This document shows, one piece after another, positions 30,090-41,558 of a stretch of DNA of 64,000 nt. Below the pieces are notes generated by a model that made no database searches, was not told the DNA's origin, and was given only the letters and a program-made list of their open reading frames with translations. Position 1 is the first letter of the stretch. Each line of letters begins with the position of its first letter. The DNA is from Pararge aegeria (Eukaryota > Arthropoda > Insecta > Lepidoptera > Nymphalidae), in NCBI RefSeq assembly GCF_905163445.1, contig NC_053200.1:2914001-2978000 (forward strand), written 5' to 3'. The translations under genes were made by a program, and so were the position numbers.

Positions 30090-31615
30090 ATTATGAGCCA
30101 ACGAGAGGGTTGCCTCATAATAATCCCGCAGGGCAGACGGCTTTGTGAACGCAGTACATGGTAGTAGTAGCACAATGGTCGCTGCTGCCCGTTCACCGTT
30201 ATATTCCTTGGTACAACACCCGCAAGAGTAGGCTGGTGACAACTGTATTCTGATCAGCCGTCACCACGCAGAAAAAAAATTGTATGGACCCCGAAATAAT
30301 CTTAATTCTAATGCATATAATTATTAGTGTAACAGTATATAGAAATCATAACCACTAGAACACAAGGTATAGCTTGGCTTACTTCCTAAACACATGTTAA
30401 TTTCGAGTATACTGAATCTTATTAATTCTTACTCTATCTCAGCATTATGTTACATTCAGTTTTAGTAACTTTTGTGAAGATTTGATGAGGATCTTCGGAC
30501 ACAAAAGCTTCGGTGTTGCAGCTTGTACCTACCCTTAATGAGGGTATATCCTTACTCCCACATAGTTTCTTAGTTTATAGAAATTATTATCTCTTGGTCC
30601 AGTCATGTTTATGGGTAATATCTTTTGTAATGCAAAGCTTTTATAATCACAGTTACATATTGTATCTATAAGTAGATCAACTGGCCATGCCTTTCAAAGC
30701 TAAATGCCAAGTGTCTTGTGCAATTTCCCTTTACTTATCGCTTTGGAATTTACAAAGCAATGTAAATCACAAAGCGTGCACGCGGTCTTCCAATTCTTAA
30801 TCTGTGAGCTAATCTTGGACGTAGCGGAGGAAGACAAAAGAAGAGATGGATAACCCGTCCAATCCTTGTGAAAGAGAATCATGTTCTAAAAGTAATGGAT
30901 ATAGAGTTGACTACTGATTAAAGGGAAAGGAGAACACATGATACAACAGGGCAACAATTACAATTCAACAGGGCTAGGTTTTAATACAGGTGATAGAAGA
31001 ACAGATTCGTTTCTCAATCCTATTTCGACGGCTCGAGGTTCAGATTCCACGTCGAGCATATTCATACTATCTGTCAAAATATTAGGAAGATATCAAGACT
31101 ACTTTTATGAAGATCATGCTCATAATCTACTGTAGGTTTAAAACCAGCTGGGGTTTTAAACCTACAGTAATCATGCTTTTATGCCAGCTTTAATGCAGTA
31201 CCAAACAAACAGCGCCTATCCACTGCAGTTCAACCGCGAATTCTCAGTTTCTTTGGTCACGTGTTCATTTAGCGTCTTGTTGATCAAGGTAAAGTGGAAG
31301 GTGCCAGAGCACGCGATTATTTACTGATAAGATGGACGGACCAAGTAAAGGCCGAATCGACGCTCCTCTACATGTGTGTCCTCTACAAGAGAGGCAACCT
31401 ATAGGGAAGAGTGGAGACGGATAGTAAAGCGAGCCACAACAGATGACGACCACGACCATGCTTACGAGACTGAAACGACTAAGAAGCATGGGCAGGAGAC
31501 ATTCTCTCCACAGGTGTTAACAATATCCACATAACTTATAATGTTAAAGGGGGGAAATCTTTTGTTTTTCCCTGATGGGAAAGTAAAGTTTATCCCTTGT
31601 GAGTGAATATAGCGG
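30090..31615. other. Elongase intron between 30021 and 32075, no gene seen
   Basis: Intronic AT-rich DNA. The only clear structure is a perfect 16-bp-stem hairpin at 31130-31167. Confidence 0.5.
31130..31167. repeat. Perfect short hairpin
   Basis: CTGTAGGTTTAAAACC (31130-31145), a 6-base loop and the exact reverse complement (31152-31167). Confidence 0.85.
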
Positions 31616-31616
31616 A

Positions 31617-31885
31617 TTGAGCGGTGATAGCCCAGATAGGGTAGGGCTTCGACTTTACTTCCAGGGGCGGAGTTCAAATCCCAGCACGCACCTCTAACTT
31701 TTCTAAGTTACGGCGTTTTAAGCAATTAAAATATCACTTGCTTCAACGGTGATGGAAAACATCCTGAGGAAACCTGCATTCCTGAGAGTTCTCAAACGTG
31801 GAGCACTACGGGCTTAACCCCTTCCCATTGTGGGAGGGAGACCCGTGCCTTGTAGTGGGCCGGTAATTGGTTGATATGATGTTGT
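31617..31885 (+). mobile_element. SINE-B, full length with small internal deletion
   Basis: GAGCGGTGATAGCCCAGATA, GAGTTCAAATCCCAGCACGC, GATGGAAAACATCCTGAGGA, TAGTGGGCCGGTAATTGGTT. The stretch with CACCAATCCGCACTGGGCC is missing. Confidence 0.78.
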
Positions 31886-32074
31886 GGATATAATCAGGAC
31901 ATAAAATAAATCTCTCCTGCCTATAGCCCTGCTTGGTAGAATCCTTCTCTCTTGTATATCTTGTATTAGAGTGGCTACAGGTGTAACTTATTTTAACATA
32001 CCGCTCATAGCCCGTTTTCTTATTCTAGCAAAAAAAAAAAGCACAGACGTATAAGTTTAATTGTTAATTGCCAG

Positions 32075-32318
32075 ATAATGACTTCGGGGTGGACTACCAC
32101 CTATCACTTCGGCTGCATGCTGCCGGACTACTCTAGGAATCCGGAAGCCTTGAGAATGCTTCGGTACCTTTGGTGGACGATTATACTGAAGCTCATGGAG
32201 CTCTCCGAGACAGTGTTCTTTTTGCTGAGGAAGAAGCAGAGACAGGCGTCCTTCCTGCACATATACCATCACGTCAGCACGCTGGTCATTATTTGGTCCG
32301 GTGTGAAATACGTTGGAG
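32075..32318 (+). CDS. ELOVL-family elongase, catalytic histidine-box exon
   Basis: Acceptor CAG at 32072-32074, donor GTAAAC at 32319, phase 0 in and phase 1 out. It begins IMTSGWTTTYHFGCMLPDYS and contains RMLRYLWWTIILKLMELSET, VFFLLRKK, then FLHIYHHVSTLVIIW and GVKYVG. The HxxHH box (HIYHH, codons at 32258-32272) is the catalytic motif of ELOVL condensing enzymes. The preceding KxxExxDT motif is present as KLMELSET, with glutamate where the family usually has aspartate. The intron after this exon is 12.3 kb long and holds the palindromic array at 32955-33290 and many transposon remnants. Confidence 0.93.
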
Positions 32319-32511
32319 GTAAACGAAACCTACAATTTTATATACATTACTAAAATGGTAATTTTCATAAAGCTTTCTTCAAAAGCAAAGTAAGATGTCA
32401 ATTTTGTAAGTAGAAACGACGGAATAAGCGTAACACCAAAACATATTTTGAATCAGTTCTTCGAAATTTTCTGAGCTTTTATAATTACTTTGGATTAATT
32501 TTGTAACTCGC

Positions 32512-32815
32512 GGTGTTCGTTGGAGCTTTGGCCTACCTTTTGGGGTGACAGAGTTCGATCCCCGGCTTCTAACTATTCGGAGTAATGTGCGTTTTTAATA
32601 TAAGAAATTTGAAATATCGCTTGCTTTAACGGTGAAGGAGGACATCGTAAGTATGAACAAATTCTCAACGGTGTGTGAAGTCTACCAATCCGCAATTGGC
32701 CAGCGTGGTTGATCCTGTGAACCTACACCCTCGTCATTCTGAGAGAAGAACCCATGCCCTCTACTAGGCCGGCAATGGGTTAATCATGGATGATGATGAT
32801 GATGATGATGATTGG
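32512..32815 (+). mobile_element. SINE-B, diverged
   Basis: AGAGTTCGATCCCCGGCTTC, TTTAACGGTGAAGGAGGACA, CCAATCCGCAATTGGCCAGC and a (GAT)n tail at 32787-32813. Confidence 0.75.
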
Positions 32816-32954
32816 AACTTGCTACATCACTCGTTTTATTCCCAGTTTATCTACTTGGAATATTTACAACTTGTTCTGATATTCCCTACGCAATAAAAGC
32901 CTATCACGCAAATCAATCAATAAACGACGTGGTGGTGTAGCTATGACATGAACT

Positions 32955-33290
32955 CGTTACCTATATATAGTTTAAATAATCTCATTTAATAAAGAGTATA
33001 TATATTTATTCTTATATAGAATATATAAGAATAAATATATATACTTATATCTATATATACGTTACCTATATATACGTTAAAAAATCTTATTTAATAAAGA
33101 ACCTATTAAATGAGATTTTTAAACGTATATATACGATTACCTATATATACCTATATATGCGTTTAAAAATCTCATTTAAAAAATAACCTATTGAATGAGA
33201 TTTTCAAACGTATATATACGTTTACCTATATACACCTACGTTTAAAAATCTCATTTAATACAGAGCCCTTTAAATGAGATTTTCATATAA
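32955..33290. repeat. Array of palindromic units in an elongase intron
   Basis: Four successive units of roughly 75-105 bp, each with TACCTATATATA..., then AAAAATCTCATTTAATA and its inverse TTAAATGAGATTTT, then AAACGTATATATACG. Every unit can fold into a stem-loop, and the first also holds TATTCTTATATA/TATATAAGAATA. Confidence 0.85.
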
Positions 33291-33619
33291 GTTAAAAAAT
33301 CTATAGGTAGAACCAGAAGAAACATTTTTAAAGTAGGTAAAGTTATCGCACATTTTGTAGCTAACAATAGTTTCAAATAAGTTATTACAGCATAAAAGTA
33401 GGCCACGTTTATAACAAATAAGGCTTTATGTGGAGGCGTTTTCATATAAAGCGCTTTATGTGAAAATATGCATTTTATAGGAGTGGTTTTGCGCTAGATT
33501 CCTATTTTCGGGGTCCAAGCACAGGAAAATCGGTGGCACGCAGTGGATTGCACGTGTATTGTTGGTGTTTATTTAAATGAAAACCGACTTCGGAAATAAA
33601 AATGCTATATATTATGGCA

Positions 33620-33782
33620 CCTGTAGTCGTGAGGAAATCGGTATGCCTGAGAGTCCTGCATAATGTCCACAACGGCGGGTGTAACCAATCAATCCGCACT
33701 GAGCCAGCTTGGTGGACTATGGCCTACATCCTTCTTAATGTGGCAGGAGACCCGTGTCCTGTAGTGGGCCGGTAATTGGTTG
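33620..33782 (+). mobile_element. SINE-B 3' half
   Basis: GTGAGGAAATCGGTATGCCT, CAATCCGCACTGAGCCAGCT and TGTAGTGGGCCGGTAATTGG. A (CA)n microsatellite follows at about 33888-33920. Confidence 0.7.
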
Positions 33783-34334
33783 TTAAGAAGAACTAGAATA
33801 GCTAAGAACATTCTAGACAAATTCACTTTTCAAACAAAAATAAAAACAAAATCAAACTCAGTTCATCAGTTCGGGATATACGATACCACACACACACACA
33901 CAAACACACACGCACACACGCACAGCGCAAGCACGCACGATCCACTTACGGGCGTAAATATTAGTTATAGTTGGAAGGTATAGTATTTATGTTACCGAAG
34001 GCGGTTTTACGTGCCTGTAATTAAGCAAAACTTTGCAGGATATATCCTTGCATGCCCCGCGAAGTATCGCTCTGTTTTCAGGCGTCATTGATACGGGGCG
34101 GCACTTTGTTTGTATATATACTGGTAAACTATGGTCTGTTAACATACCATGGTTTTCCACCTAAATACCAACAGGTGGGCTATCTGCTTTAAAAAAAAAG
34201 ATGTACTTAGTGCATAAGCTCTGTTATTCGTGACTTGCGTGAGGCGCCATTCGGCATTGTTTATAGGAAAACTTGGAATATTTTCGTCAGCCAATCAACA
34301 AGCTTCCACTGCCTTTGCACGCGATTGAAAGCCT

Positions 34335-34712
34335 CTTTTTATAGTTCTACAAGTTAGTTCCCCTTACAGCAATCCCACCTGCAAATAAGTGATGGTGCAG
34401 TCTAAGACGGTAGCTGGCTAACCTGTTAGGGGTATAGCATATTAAAACTAATATCTCTCACCGTTTCTTTTTAACACAATAGGTACCGGATAACCCTTGA
34501 CTGCAATCTCATCTGGTGGTGGCTAACCTGGAGTATTCCAGTTAAATTTAACCCATACCCCTAATCGCTTTTTAAACGACAACGAAGAACTAAGACCACT
34601 GACCAGACCAGAGAAAATTAGGAATTAGTAAATCCCTAACTGCACCTGCCGGGAATCGAACCCGGGAACTCCTACTTAAAACCACAGCGCTCACCGCTGC
34701 GCCACGCGCCAG
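34335..34712 (-). mobile_element. SINE-D with its tRNA-like head
   Basis: The minus strand begins TGGCGCGTGGCGCAGCGGTG (A box), TCCCGGGTTCGATTCCCGGC (B box), then AATTTTCTCTGGTCTGGTC, GGTTAGCCAGCTACCGTC and AGTCAAGGGTTATCC-like text. It shows that SINE-D is tRNA-derived. A tRNA gene is unlikely because the head runs straight into SINE body and the acceptor stem does not close. Confidence 0.78.
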
Positions 34713-34854
34713 GGAGGTAGTCAAAGGTCGAAAGTTTCTACGTGTTATCGTACCGGAACGCGAAATCGATTGAATTGTCGCAATGCTGTGCTCCGGTCTA
34801 AGCGTGGTTGCCGGTGTAGTTACAGGCGCATGAGACTTAACACCTACGCCTCAT

Positions 34855-34992
34855 GTTGATGGCGGCCTTATCGCTACTTAGCGATAAGGCCGCCTTTTGT
34901 ATCCTGCTTCATTCTTCATGTGTTTGTTCTTTTTTTTGTCTCGTTTTTCTGAGTGGTGTACAAATAAAGAGTATAAATAAAAATAAATAAAT
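34855..34992 (+). mobile_element. LINE tail E with perfect hairpin
   Basis: GGCGGCCTTATCGCT (34861-34875), a 4-base loop and its exact inverse (34880-34894), followed by CGTTTTTCTGAGTGGTGTAC and an (AAAT)n tail. Confidence 0.7.
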
Positions 34993-35544
34993 GGACACAG
35001 AGCAACACTTTGCTCAGTTTTTAGGCGATGGTTTTCCACTAACCATCAGGTGGGCTATCTGCTTGGTCCATTAATAAATAATTATATAAAAAAAACGGAA
35101 AGGCGGAAGTCAGTCAATTCTGAAAAGTAGCCTACGAGAGATTGAGTTCAATTTAGAGGATCAGAACTATTAGGATAAATGTAAGGTTTATTATTTAGTT
35201 TCCATGGTAACTAGAATAGGTAAAAAAATGTATAATGAATGAATGAATGAATGATTACACTTTTATTGTACACCAAAGAAAAAAAAGTAGTTACAGAGAT
35301 ATACGAGTAAATACATAATGTTTTCTATCTCACACTGTCCTATACATTTATGTGTTTGTTTCTTTATCTAGATATTATTCGGTTTCTTTGGTAACTTAAA
35401 TAGGAAAAAAACAGATAAAATAGTATGTATATTTCCGTCTCATTCTTTGCCGGCTTCGTCCTACTCATTTTTGTATTTGTGTCCCTTACCTGTCGTTTTT
35501 TCCGTTGCATCCGGTTTGAAATCACGATTTCACTTTAAATTTTC

Positions 35545-35750
35545 ACCCGGCTAAGTTTGTTGTGGGCTTCTTCTTAGACCAGGGCGCGTTTGGAACTCTC
35601 CTAGCTTAATTTTAAGTTTACGATTGTAGTTATAGCCATCACTACTCACTGCTATGTACACATTTTGTATATAATCAACGCATCAAAAGTGCCATCTATG
35701 TGCCTATTTGACAAAAGAAATATTTGACTTTGACTTTTGACTTTGATTCT
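35545..35750 (+). mobile_element. LINE tail C
   Basis: CACCCGGCTAAGTTTGTTGT, ACCAGGGCGCGTTTGGAACT, AACGCATCAAAAGTGCCATC and a TTTGACTTTGACTTTTGACT tail. Confidence 0.72.
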
Positions 35751-35759
35751 AAACAAGTT

Positions 35760-36420
35760 TCACTTCAAAAACATCCAGTAGTTTACCTCAAATAGTAGCT
35801 TTATGGTAAAATATTACAGTATTTTTATAATACTTATAGCGTTTTTACGTCAAGAAAACCACAACTTTAAACTCTCAAGAAGCGATAACTAGTCTGTTTC
35901 ATAAATTATTACTGTTATAATATATTATTTATCCAAATCAACCAATCCTCCTAAACATCAAAGGAAATATAGCGGATACCAAAGTAATCGCAATCTACCT
36001 ACATAAAGGGAACCCTATATAGAAGTAGTTAACGAACCGTGCTTTAGACAGTATTGCGTGAGCCGCAACTCGCAACGAGCTGAATTCATACGGTGTAGGT
36101 GAAAAGCCACCATAAATTGGATTAAGAAACACATCGTTTGGCCTTTCGTGTACCCACGACAGATATTGTTACTTGACATAATAACCGCATATCCAAATAT
36201 TGCTCGATTTTTCCCAATCTATTTTCACTTAAACACAAAATCATAGCCATATCAAAATCTATATCAATTTATTGGGTTCCGTAACCAAAGGGTAAAATGG
36301 CAACCTAAGGCTCCGTTGTCTGTCCGTCCGACTGCCTGTCCGTCTGTCAGCAGGCTGTATAAATTTTCACAGATGAAGTATTCCTGTTGCCGCTATAACA
36401 ACAAGTGCCGACAGCCGATT
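35760..36420. other. Elongase intron, no gene seen
   Basis: Mostly unique AT-rich sequence. GGCTCCGTTGTCTGTCCGTC... near 36310 is a diffuse repeat commonly seen in insect introns; no coding signal. Confidence 0.45.
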
Positions 36421-36424
36421 TTGA

Positions 36425-36620
36425 TTGTGGTGGGAGGCATTGGGCGTAGCTAGTTACCACGCTGCCGACAAAGACGTGCCGTTAAGCGATTTAGTGTTCC
36501 GGTGCGATGTCGTGTCTAAACCGACTACCATAATCCCTAGCAGGTTAGCCCGCTTACATCTCAGACTGCATCATCACTTACCACCAAGTGAGATTGCAGT
36601 CAAGGTAGAATAAAAAAATA
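36425..36620 (+). mobile_element. SINE-D 3' part
   Basis: GGTGGGAGGCATTGGGCGTA, ACAAAGACGTGCCGTTAAGC, GCATCATCACTTACCACCAA, GTGAGATTGCAGTCAAGGTA and an AATAAAAAAATAAAAA tail. Confidence 0.75.
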
Positions 36621-37689
36621 AAAAATCAGTATACAGTTGTCACTAACCTTCCTCTTCCCGCGGGTGTTGTATGAGGCGACTAAGGGAATAAAACTTAACG
36701 GAGAACGGGCAGCAGCGTCTTCTGCGCTACTACTACCATCTAATACCCAACGTGGTTATTGGCAAACCCACCCGATGGGAGAGGCATTTAGTCCAGCGGC
36801 ACAGCCTAACTGCCGTCAATTCGTCATTCGTCACTAATAAACTGATGACGACATCTGTCATGTGTCGTATGTACGCTCGTGACTTGATAACGCCGATTAG
36901 CGTAGAAAGCATAAGCTTTGTTAATCAATCGTTACTTGTAGGTCAAGAGCCGGCCGTGTTATAGCGGCTATCCATTTTTCATAAGCTCAAAGCGGTAGAG
37001 GTTTAAGAATGTCTTAGCTATTCTCAATTGGGGATTAAAGCTCATAATTTAATAATTTCAAATATGCTTACCTATTATAATATTTGTTTTTTTTTACCAT
37101 AAAGCAAAGTCAGTGCGATGCCTCATTGCCTATTACGATTTAGCATTAGCATATCTATACTTTAGAAATGTCAAGTGTGAATGTTTGCAGTGACGAATTG
37201 GTTGGGAAGACAGATAAAAAAAATAGTTTATTTGGTAAGAAGCGTGGGATTAATATATCGCTGAAGAGTAGTAATTCTACCCGTCTAGATTCTACAAAGA
37301 AAAAGCGGGCAAGAAACTCAGTTGCTCTGTTCCAACATAAACCATTTGACATTCATTCTTCTATTTTACAGGAGAGGTGAAAGTGGAGCCGGTTGCTTTT
37401 TACCTTTTTTAAATATTCATTGAATATACTTAACAGAATATACGTAACAGATCACATTTTCTATTTCAAAATCAAACACGGGCTTGGTGTTTCCAGGTAG
37501 GGAGTTAAAACATAACTAGAACCGACATTGGTTGAGTCAGTTTAGGAAATAGTTATTTTCTAAACTTACTTATCGACTAAGTTATATACGGAACGTTTCT
37601 AGTTTAAATTTCGTTGGTTTAAGTATGATAAATATACTAGTCACTGATTTAGCTTTACCGAAGAACCTAAAAATTGATTATTCAGGATA

Positions 37690-37960
37690 TTAATGAGTCA
37701 GCGCTGCAAAAGTGGAGTAAAAAGAGCTAAATACTACTCTGCTGAACTCATATAAGTGGGAGGTTTCGGGTTCAATACTCGGCAGCCGGCAGTTACCACG
37801 GTACAAACCAAACGTGCCGCCAAGCGATTCAGCGTTCCAGTACGTTGCCGCGTAGAAACCGATTGGTATTTGGTTTGTTTTTGGACTGCGTAAATTTGAC
37901 CACATTTCGGAGTACCGGGTTAGACTTAAATGGCTGCCGATCAGATTGCGTCGTGAACTT
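37690..37960 (+). mobile_element. SINE-D 5' part
   Basis: GAGGTTTCGGGTTCAATACT-like B box (GGTTTCGGGTTCAATACTCG), AACGTGCCGCCAAGCGATTC and GCGTAGAAACCGATTGG. Confidence 0.6.
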
Positions 37961-38582
37961 CATCTCCTCTCATTCTTGTACTCTATCCTAAATAATCCAG
38001 TTACACCCTCGTACCTTAGATACCGTTTTCGCTTCTGCCTCACATACTGACCTCCGATCTCGGCACGATAACCGCCTGGTACTCCCATTTTGCGAAACCA
38101 AGTTCTTCAGTAACTCTTCCACTTTTAAGGCTGTTGTTCTTTGGAATAATTTGTTTGCTGACATCCGTAAAAGTCAATCCCTTCCCATATTTAAATGTCG
38201 TCTTAAAGACTACTATCTGTCTTTGAGTGAAGTAATTTGAACAAATATCGTAATTAATGTGTTTTTTTTGTATTTTTCTTTTTTCATTATTTAATTATGT
38301 ATGTATTTATATATATATTTATTATATATGTATTTATATATTTATTAATATTATATGTATGTCTATTTATTGCCGAATATATATGTATATTATATGTAGT
38401 ATAATTGCACTATCCCGCTCTCTTGCAGCTTTTCCTTCTGTCAGAGGTTGCCTGTAAGAGATTGCTTGCAGCAATAAGGCCGCCTTTGCATGCCTACAAT
38501 TCTTGTTGTTGTTTATTCTATATTTTATGTATATTCTGATGTTTGTGTGCAATAAAGTATTTCTTCTTCTTCTTCTTCTTCT
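37928..38582 (+). pseudogene. LINE C-terminal fragment plus 3' end (CR1/L2-like)
   Basis: Frames broken by stops encode KWLPIRLRRELHLLSFLYSI and, after a shift, TFKAVVLWNNLFADIRKSQS LPIFKCRLKDYYLSL. This is the WNxLPxxIRxxxSLxxFKxxLK signature at the end of CR1/L2/Jockey-like reverse transcriptases. An AT-rich 3' region follows, with the LINE tail E motif (GGTTGCCTGTAAGAGAT...AATAAGGCCGCCTTT near 38446-38488), an AATAAA (38551) and a (CTT)n tail at 38561-38582. Confidence 0.7.
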
Positions 38583-39065
38583 AACCTGTTTGGCGGTATG
38601 GAACACAAACAGGTTAGCCTGTTATTGTTATTATTTGTGAATAAATTCATAAATAATGTTGTATAATAACAATATTAAATACCAACAATAACACTAATCT
38701 TAAGAGAAATTTATAATTATGGTAGTAGAATAAATAGCAATTGTAGCCGTTCCCTCGTCAACACAAGATCACGCGATGTACCTACTAAAGTGATCTTCAA
38801 ACAAACGTTGTAACGCTTAAAATCCAAACATAATCTTACTGCTACATCTTGGACTATGATATCCAAAGCTTCGTAATACCGGGATATTGGATTATGTAAT
38901 GCCAGTTACAGCTTATCTTCCATAGTTTATTATAAAAGCTTGCGTAACTGGACTATTATTATATAATATTTACGTAAAGGGAAAATTCATTGTTTATTAT
39001 TTATTTTTGAGTCATAAGTAAGTTTTCTGAAATGATAACTGCTTCTTTGGTGTATTGGTTTTGGC

Positions 39066-39310
39066 CACGGCTGTATGGCGCAGAGGGCAGCGACCCTGCT
39101 TTCTCAGTCCAAGGCCGTGGGTTCGATTCCCACAACTGGAAAATATTTGTGTGATGAACATGAATGTCGCTCAGTGTCTCGGTGTTTATCTGTATTTACG
39201 TATATTATTAATTAAAATATTCATCAGTCATCTTAGTACCCACAACACAAGCTACGCTTACTTTGGGACTAGATGGCAATGTGTGTATAGCTGTGGTATA
39301 TTTATTTATT
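39066..39310 (+). mobile_element. SINE-A, full length
   Basis: ACGGCTGTATGGCGCAGAGG, GTGGGTTCGATTCCCACAAC, CACAAGCTACGCTTACTTTG and a TATTTATTTATTG tail. Confidence 0.83.
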
Positions 39311-40024
39311 GATTGGTTTGTATATATGGAAATTTAAAGTCGGGAAAACAATTTTCAATATGGTTGTTTTCTGTGACGAAACTCGCAGAGAGAATATTCC
39401 TCAGGGGTCGTAACCCCTTCCCGGTCACGTAAACATGTTTCACGTAGAACTTCGTGTACTTTTGAAATTTGAATTTTGCATGTCCTGCAAACTGTTGCTC
39501 TGTTTCCTACTTATCATTTTACCTTATTACCAAGTGTCATTTATAGAACCTTATAAATTGGACCTAAATACCCCTGCCCTTGGGTGATATGTGATGGAAT
39601 ACTTACATTATTATTAGGCGAATGTTTAAATATTCGTTAAAAGATGAATAAACTTTTATTGTACACCACAGAAAAAAAAACCGCATCTAATGCATACGCT
39701 CGGTATGTTAGAAGATAACTATATTAATATAAGATGTACAAGAATGATGATACATCTAAATGTACGTTATATATATTTATGTACTTTTACCGTTATGTGA
39801 GTTTTCGCGTTATTTTATAGAACATTTTTCTGGTGTGAGAATTGCCCTCGTTTTGTTCTGTCAAAACCAAATGAAAACATAAATACAATATATTTTTGTT
39901 TTCCACAGTAGCAATGTAGCAATCAACTGTTCTGTTTTGGACAGCTACCTGAATTGAAACGGTCAACAATATAATGGAGAAGATACACTAACATTTTGTT
40001 ATCATTACATTTAAAGCAAGTAAT

Positions 40025-40519
40025 TATTTCAAGACATCTTTTGGTCCAAAATCCCTCAGTGCCTGAAGACCAGTCTTCGAACAGTGCGTGTTGCCAGTGA
40101 TGACTTACGGATCCGAAACGTGGTCGCTTATTATGGGTCTCATAAGAAGGCTCAGAATCACTCAGCGGGCGATGGAGAGAGCAATGTTGGGAGTATCTCT
40201 ACGAGATCAAATCAGGAATGAGGATATCCGTAGAAGAACCGGAGCTACCGACATAGCTCAGCGAGTCGCAAAGCTGAAGTGAAAATGGGCAGGGCACATA
40301 GCTCGGTGAACCGATGGACGTTGTGGTTCCAAGGTGCTGGAATGGCGACCCCGCACAGGTAAACGCAGCGTTGGTCGGCCCCCAACAAGGTGGGCAGACG
40401 ACATCGAACGAGTCGGTGGGAGCTGCTGGAGGCAAGCGGCTCAGGACCTTGGATTTCCCTACAAAAGGCCTATGTCCAGCAGTGGACTTAATTCGGTTGC
40501 AGTGATGATGATGAAGTAA
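40025..40519 (+). pseudogene. LINE (RTE-like) reverse transcriptase C-terminus, 5'-truncated and broken
   Basis: Reads LPVMTYGSETWSLIMGLIRR, then RAMERAMLGVSLRDQIRNED and IAQRVAKLK, where a TGA at 40280-40282 replaces the tryptophan codon expected before the conserved WAGHIARR. Downstream a shifted frame gives VLEWRPRTGKRSVGRPPTRW with ADDIERVGGS. This is the hallmark C-terminus of RTE-like elements. The 3' end is a short ATGATGATGA tract, as expected for that clade. Dead copy inside the large elongase intron. Confidence 0.85.
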
Positions 40520-40804
40520 TTATTGTGTTTGTACACTTATTTTTACAAAACTTCCCTATTATCTACGACTATAGGGATTGTGGTTAGAGATTTTAGGGAT
40601 TGTGGTAAGAGATGATACTGCCTAAGATGATAAATATAATGGAGAAGACACACTAACATTTGGTTATCATTATATTGAAAGCTAGTAATTAGTGTGTTTG
40701 TACACTTATTTTTAACAAAACTTCCATGGGATTGAGGGATTATCTACGACCTCCCTGGCGAAGGGGGGCACTTAAGAATAGGGTTTGCCGTAAAACCATA
40801 CTTT

Positions 40805-41250
40805 TTTTAATTCCACTTCAAGTTAGCCCTTGGATGTAATCTCACCTTGTGGTAAGAGATGCTACAGCTTAAGATGATAACAGGCTAACTTTTTAGTGGC
40901 ACTTATAACTACCAATCGCTTAACACCAGGTTGCTCTTCTAATAATTTAAAATGACATTGTGAGATGGTGATAACAAAAAAAAAACACCCGGCTAAGTTT
41001 GTTGTGGGCTTCTTCTTAGACCAGGACGCGTTTGGAACCCTCGTAGCTTTAGTTTTAAGTTTACGAATGTGGTTACCGCCATCATCTTACTACCGTGTAA
41101 TTCTTATGTACCTACGCATCAAAAGTGCCACCTATGGGCCTACTTGAATAAAGATATTTTTGACTTTGACTTTGACTTACTCGACATCGTACCGGAACGC
41201 TAAATCGGCTTGGAGGCACGTCTTTGTCGGTATATCACATGAGAAGTAAT
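40805..41250. mobile_element. SINE-D fragment (minus) with a LINE tail C (plus) inside it
   Basis: SINE-D (minus) text at 40810-40920 (CAAGTTAGCCCTTGGATGTA) and again at 41180-41240 (GACATCGTACCGGAACGCTA) surrounds a plus-strand LINE tail C at 40925-41180 ending in (TTTGAC)n. The LINE end therefore appears to have inserted into the SINE. Confidence 0.65.
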
Positions 41251-41286
41251 TTGGTTTTTGTAAACCTTTCTAATAATATAACATAA

Positions 41287-41460
41287 GTAGCTGTTGCCCG
41301 CGACTTAGCCCGCGTTTGAATAGAAAATCTCCAATTATTTGAAAATAAATTATAGCCTATGTTATAAGCTTAGCTTTCTTTTCGCGAAGAAATGGTTAAA
41401 ATCGGTCAAGTACTATCGGAGCCTTTTCGGCAAAAACGAACAAATAAATCTTACCTCTTT
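41287..41460 (-). mobile_element. Helitron fragment
   Basis: Plus-strand GTAGCTGTTGCCCGCGACTT at 41287 is the reverse complement of the Helitron 3' end. The following text includes TTCGCGAAGAAATGGTTAAA, also seen at 18810-18835. The 5' end is not clear. Confidence 0.55.
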
Positions 41461-41501
41461 ACAATAATATAAAATAAAATAAAAAAAAAATGCAAAAAAG
41501 G

Positions 41502-41558
41502 AATCCGTCTGAGAGAGGCTGTAACAGTCCACCTCTAAAGGCCTCTCTCAGACGGATT
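41502..41558. repeat. Hairpin with perfect 17-bp stem
   Basis: AATCCGTCTGAGAGAGG (41502-41518) and CCTCTCTCAGACGGATT (41542-41558), loop 23 bases. Confidence 0.85.

Noticed and set aside
33880..33935. CRISPR-like or tandem array
   Set aside because: It is a simple (CA)n microsatellite. No repeat-spacer architecture exists anywhere in the window, and the DNA is eukaryotic.
34640..34712. Well-formed tRNA-like sequence on the minus strand
   Set aside because: It is the head of SINE-D, running without a break into SINE body text, with no closing acceptor stem.
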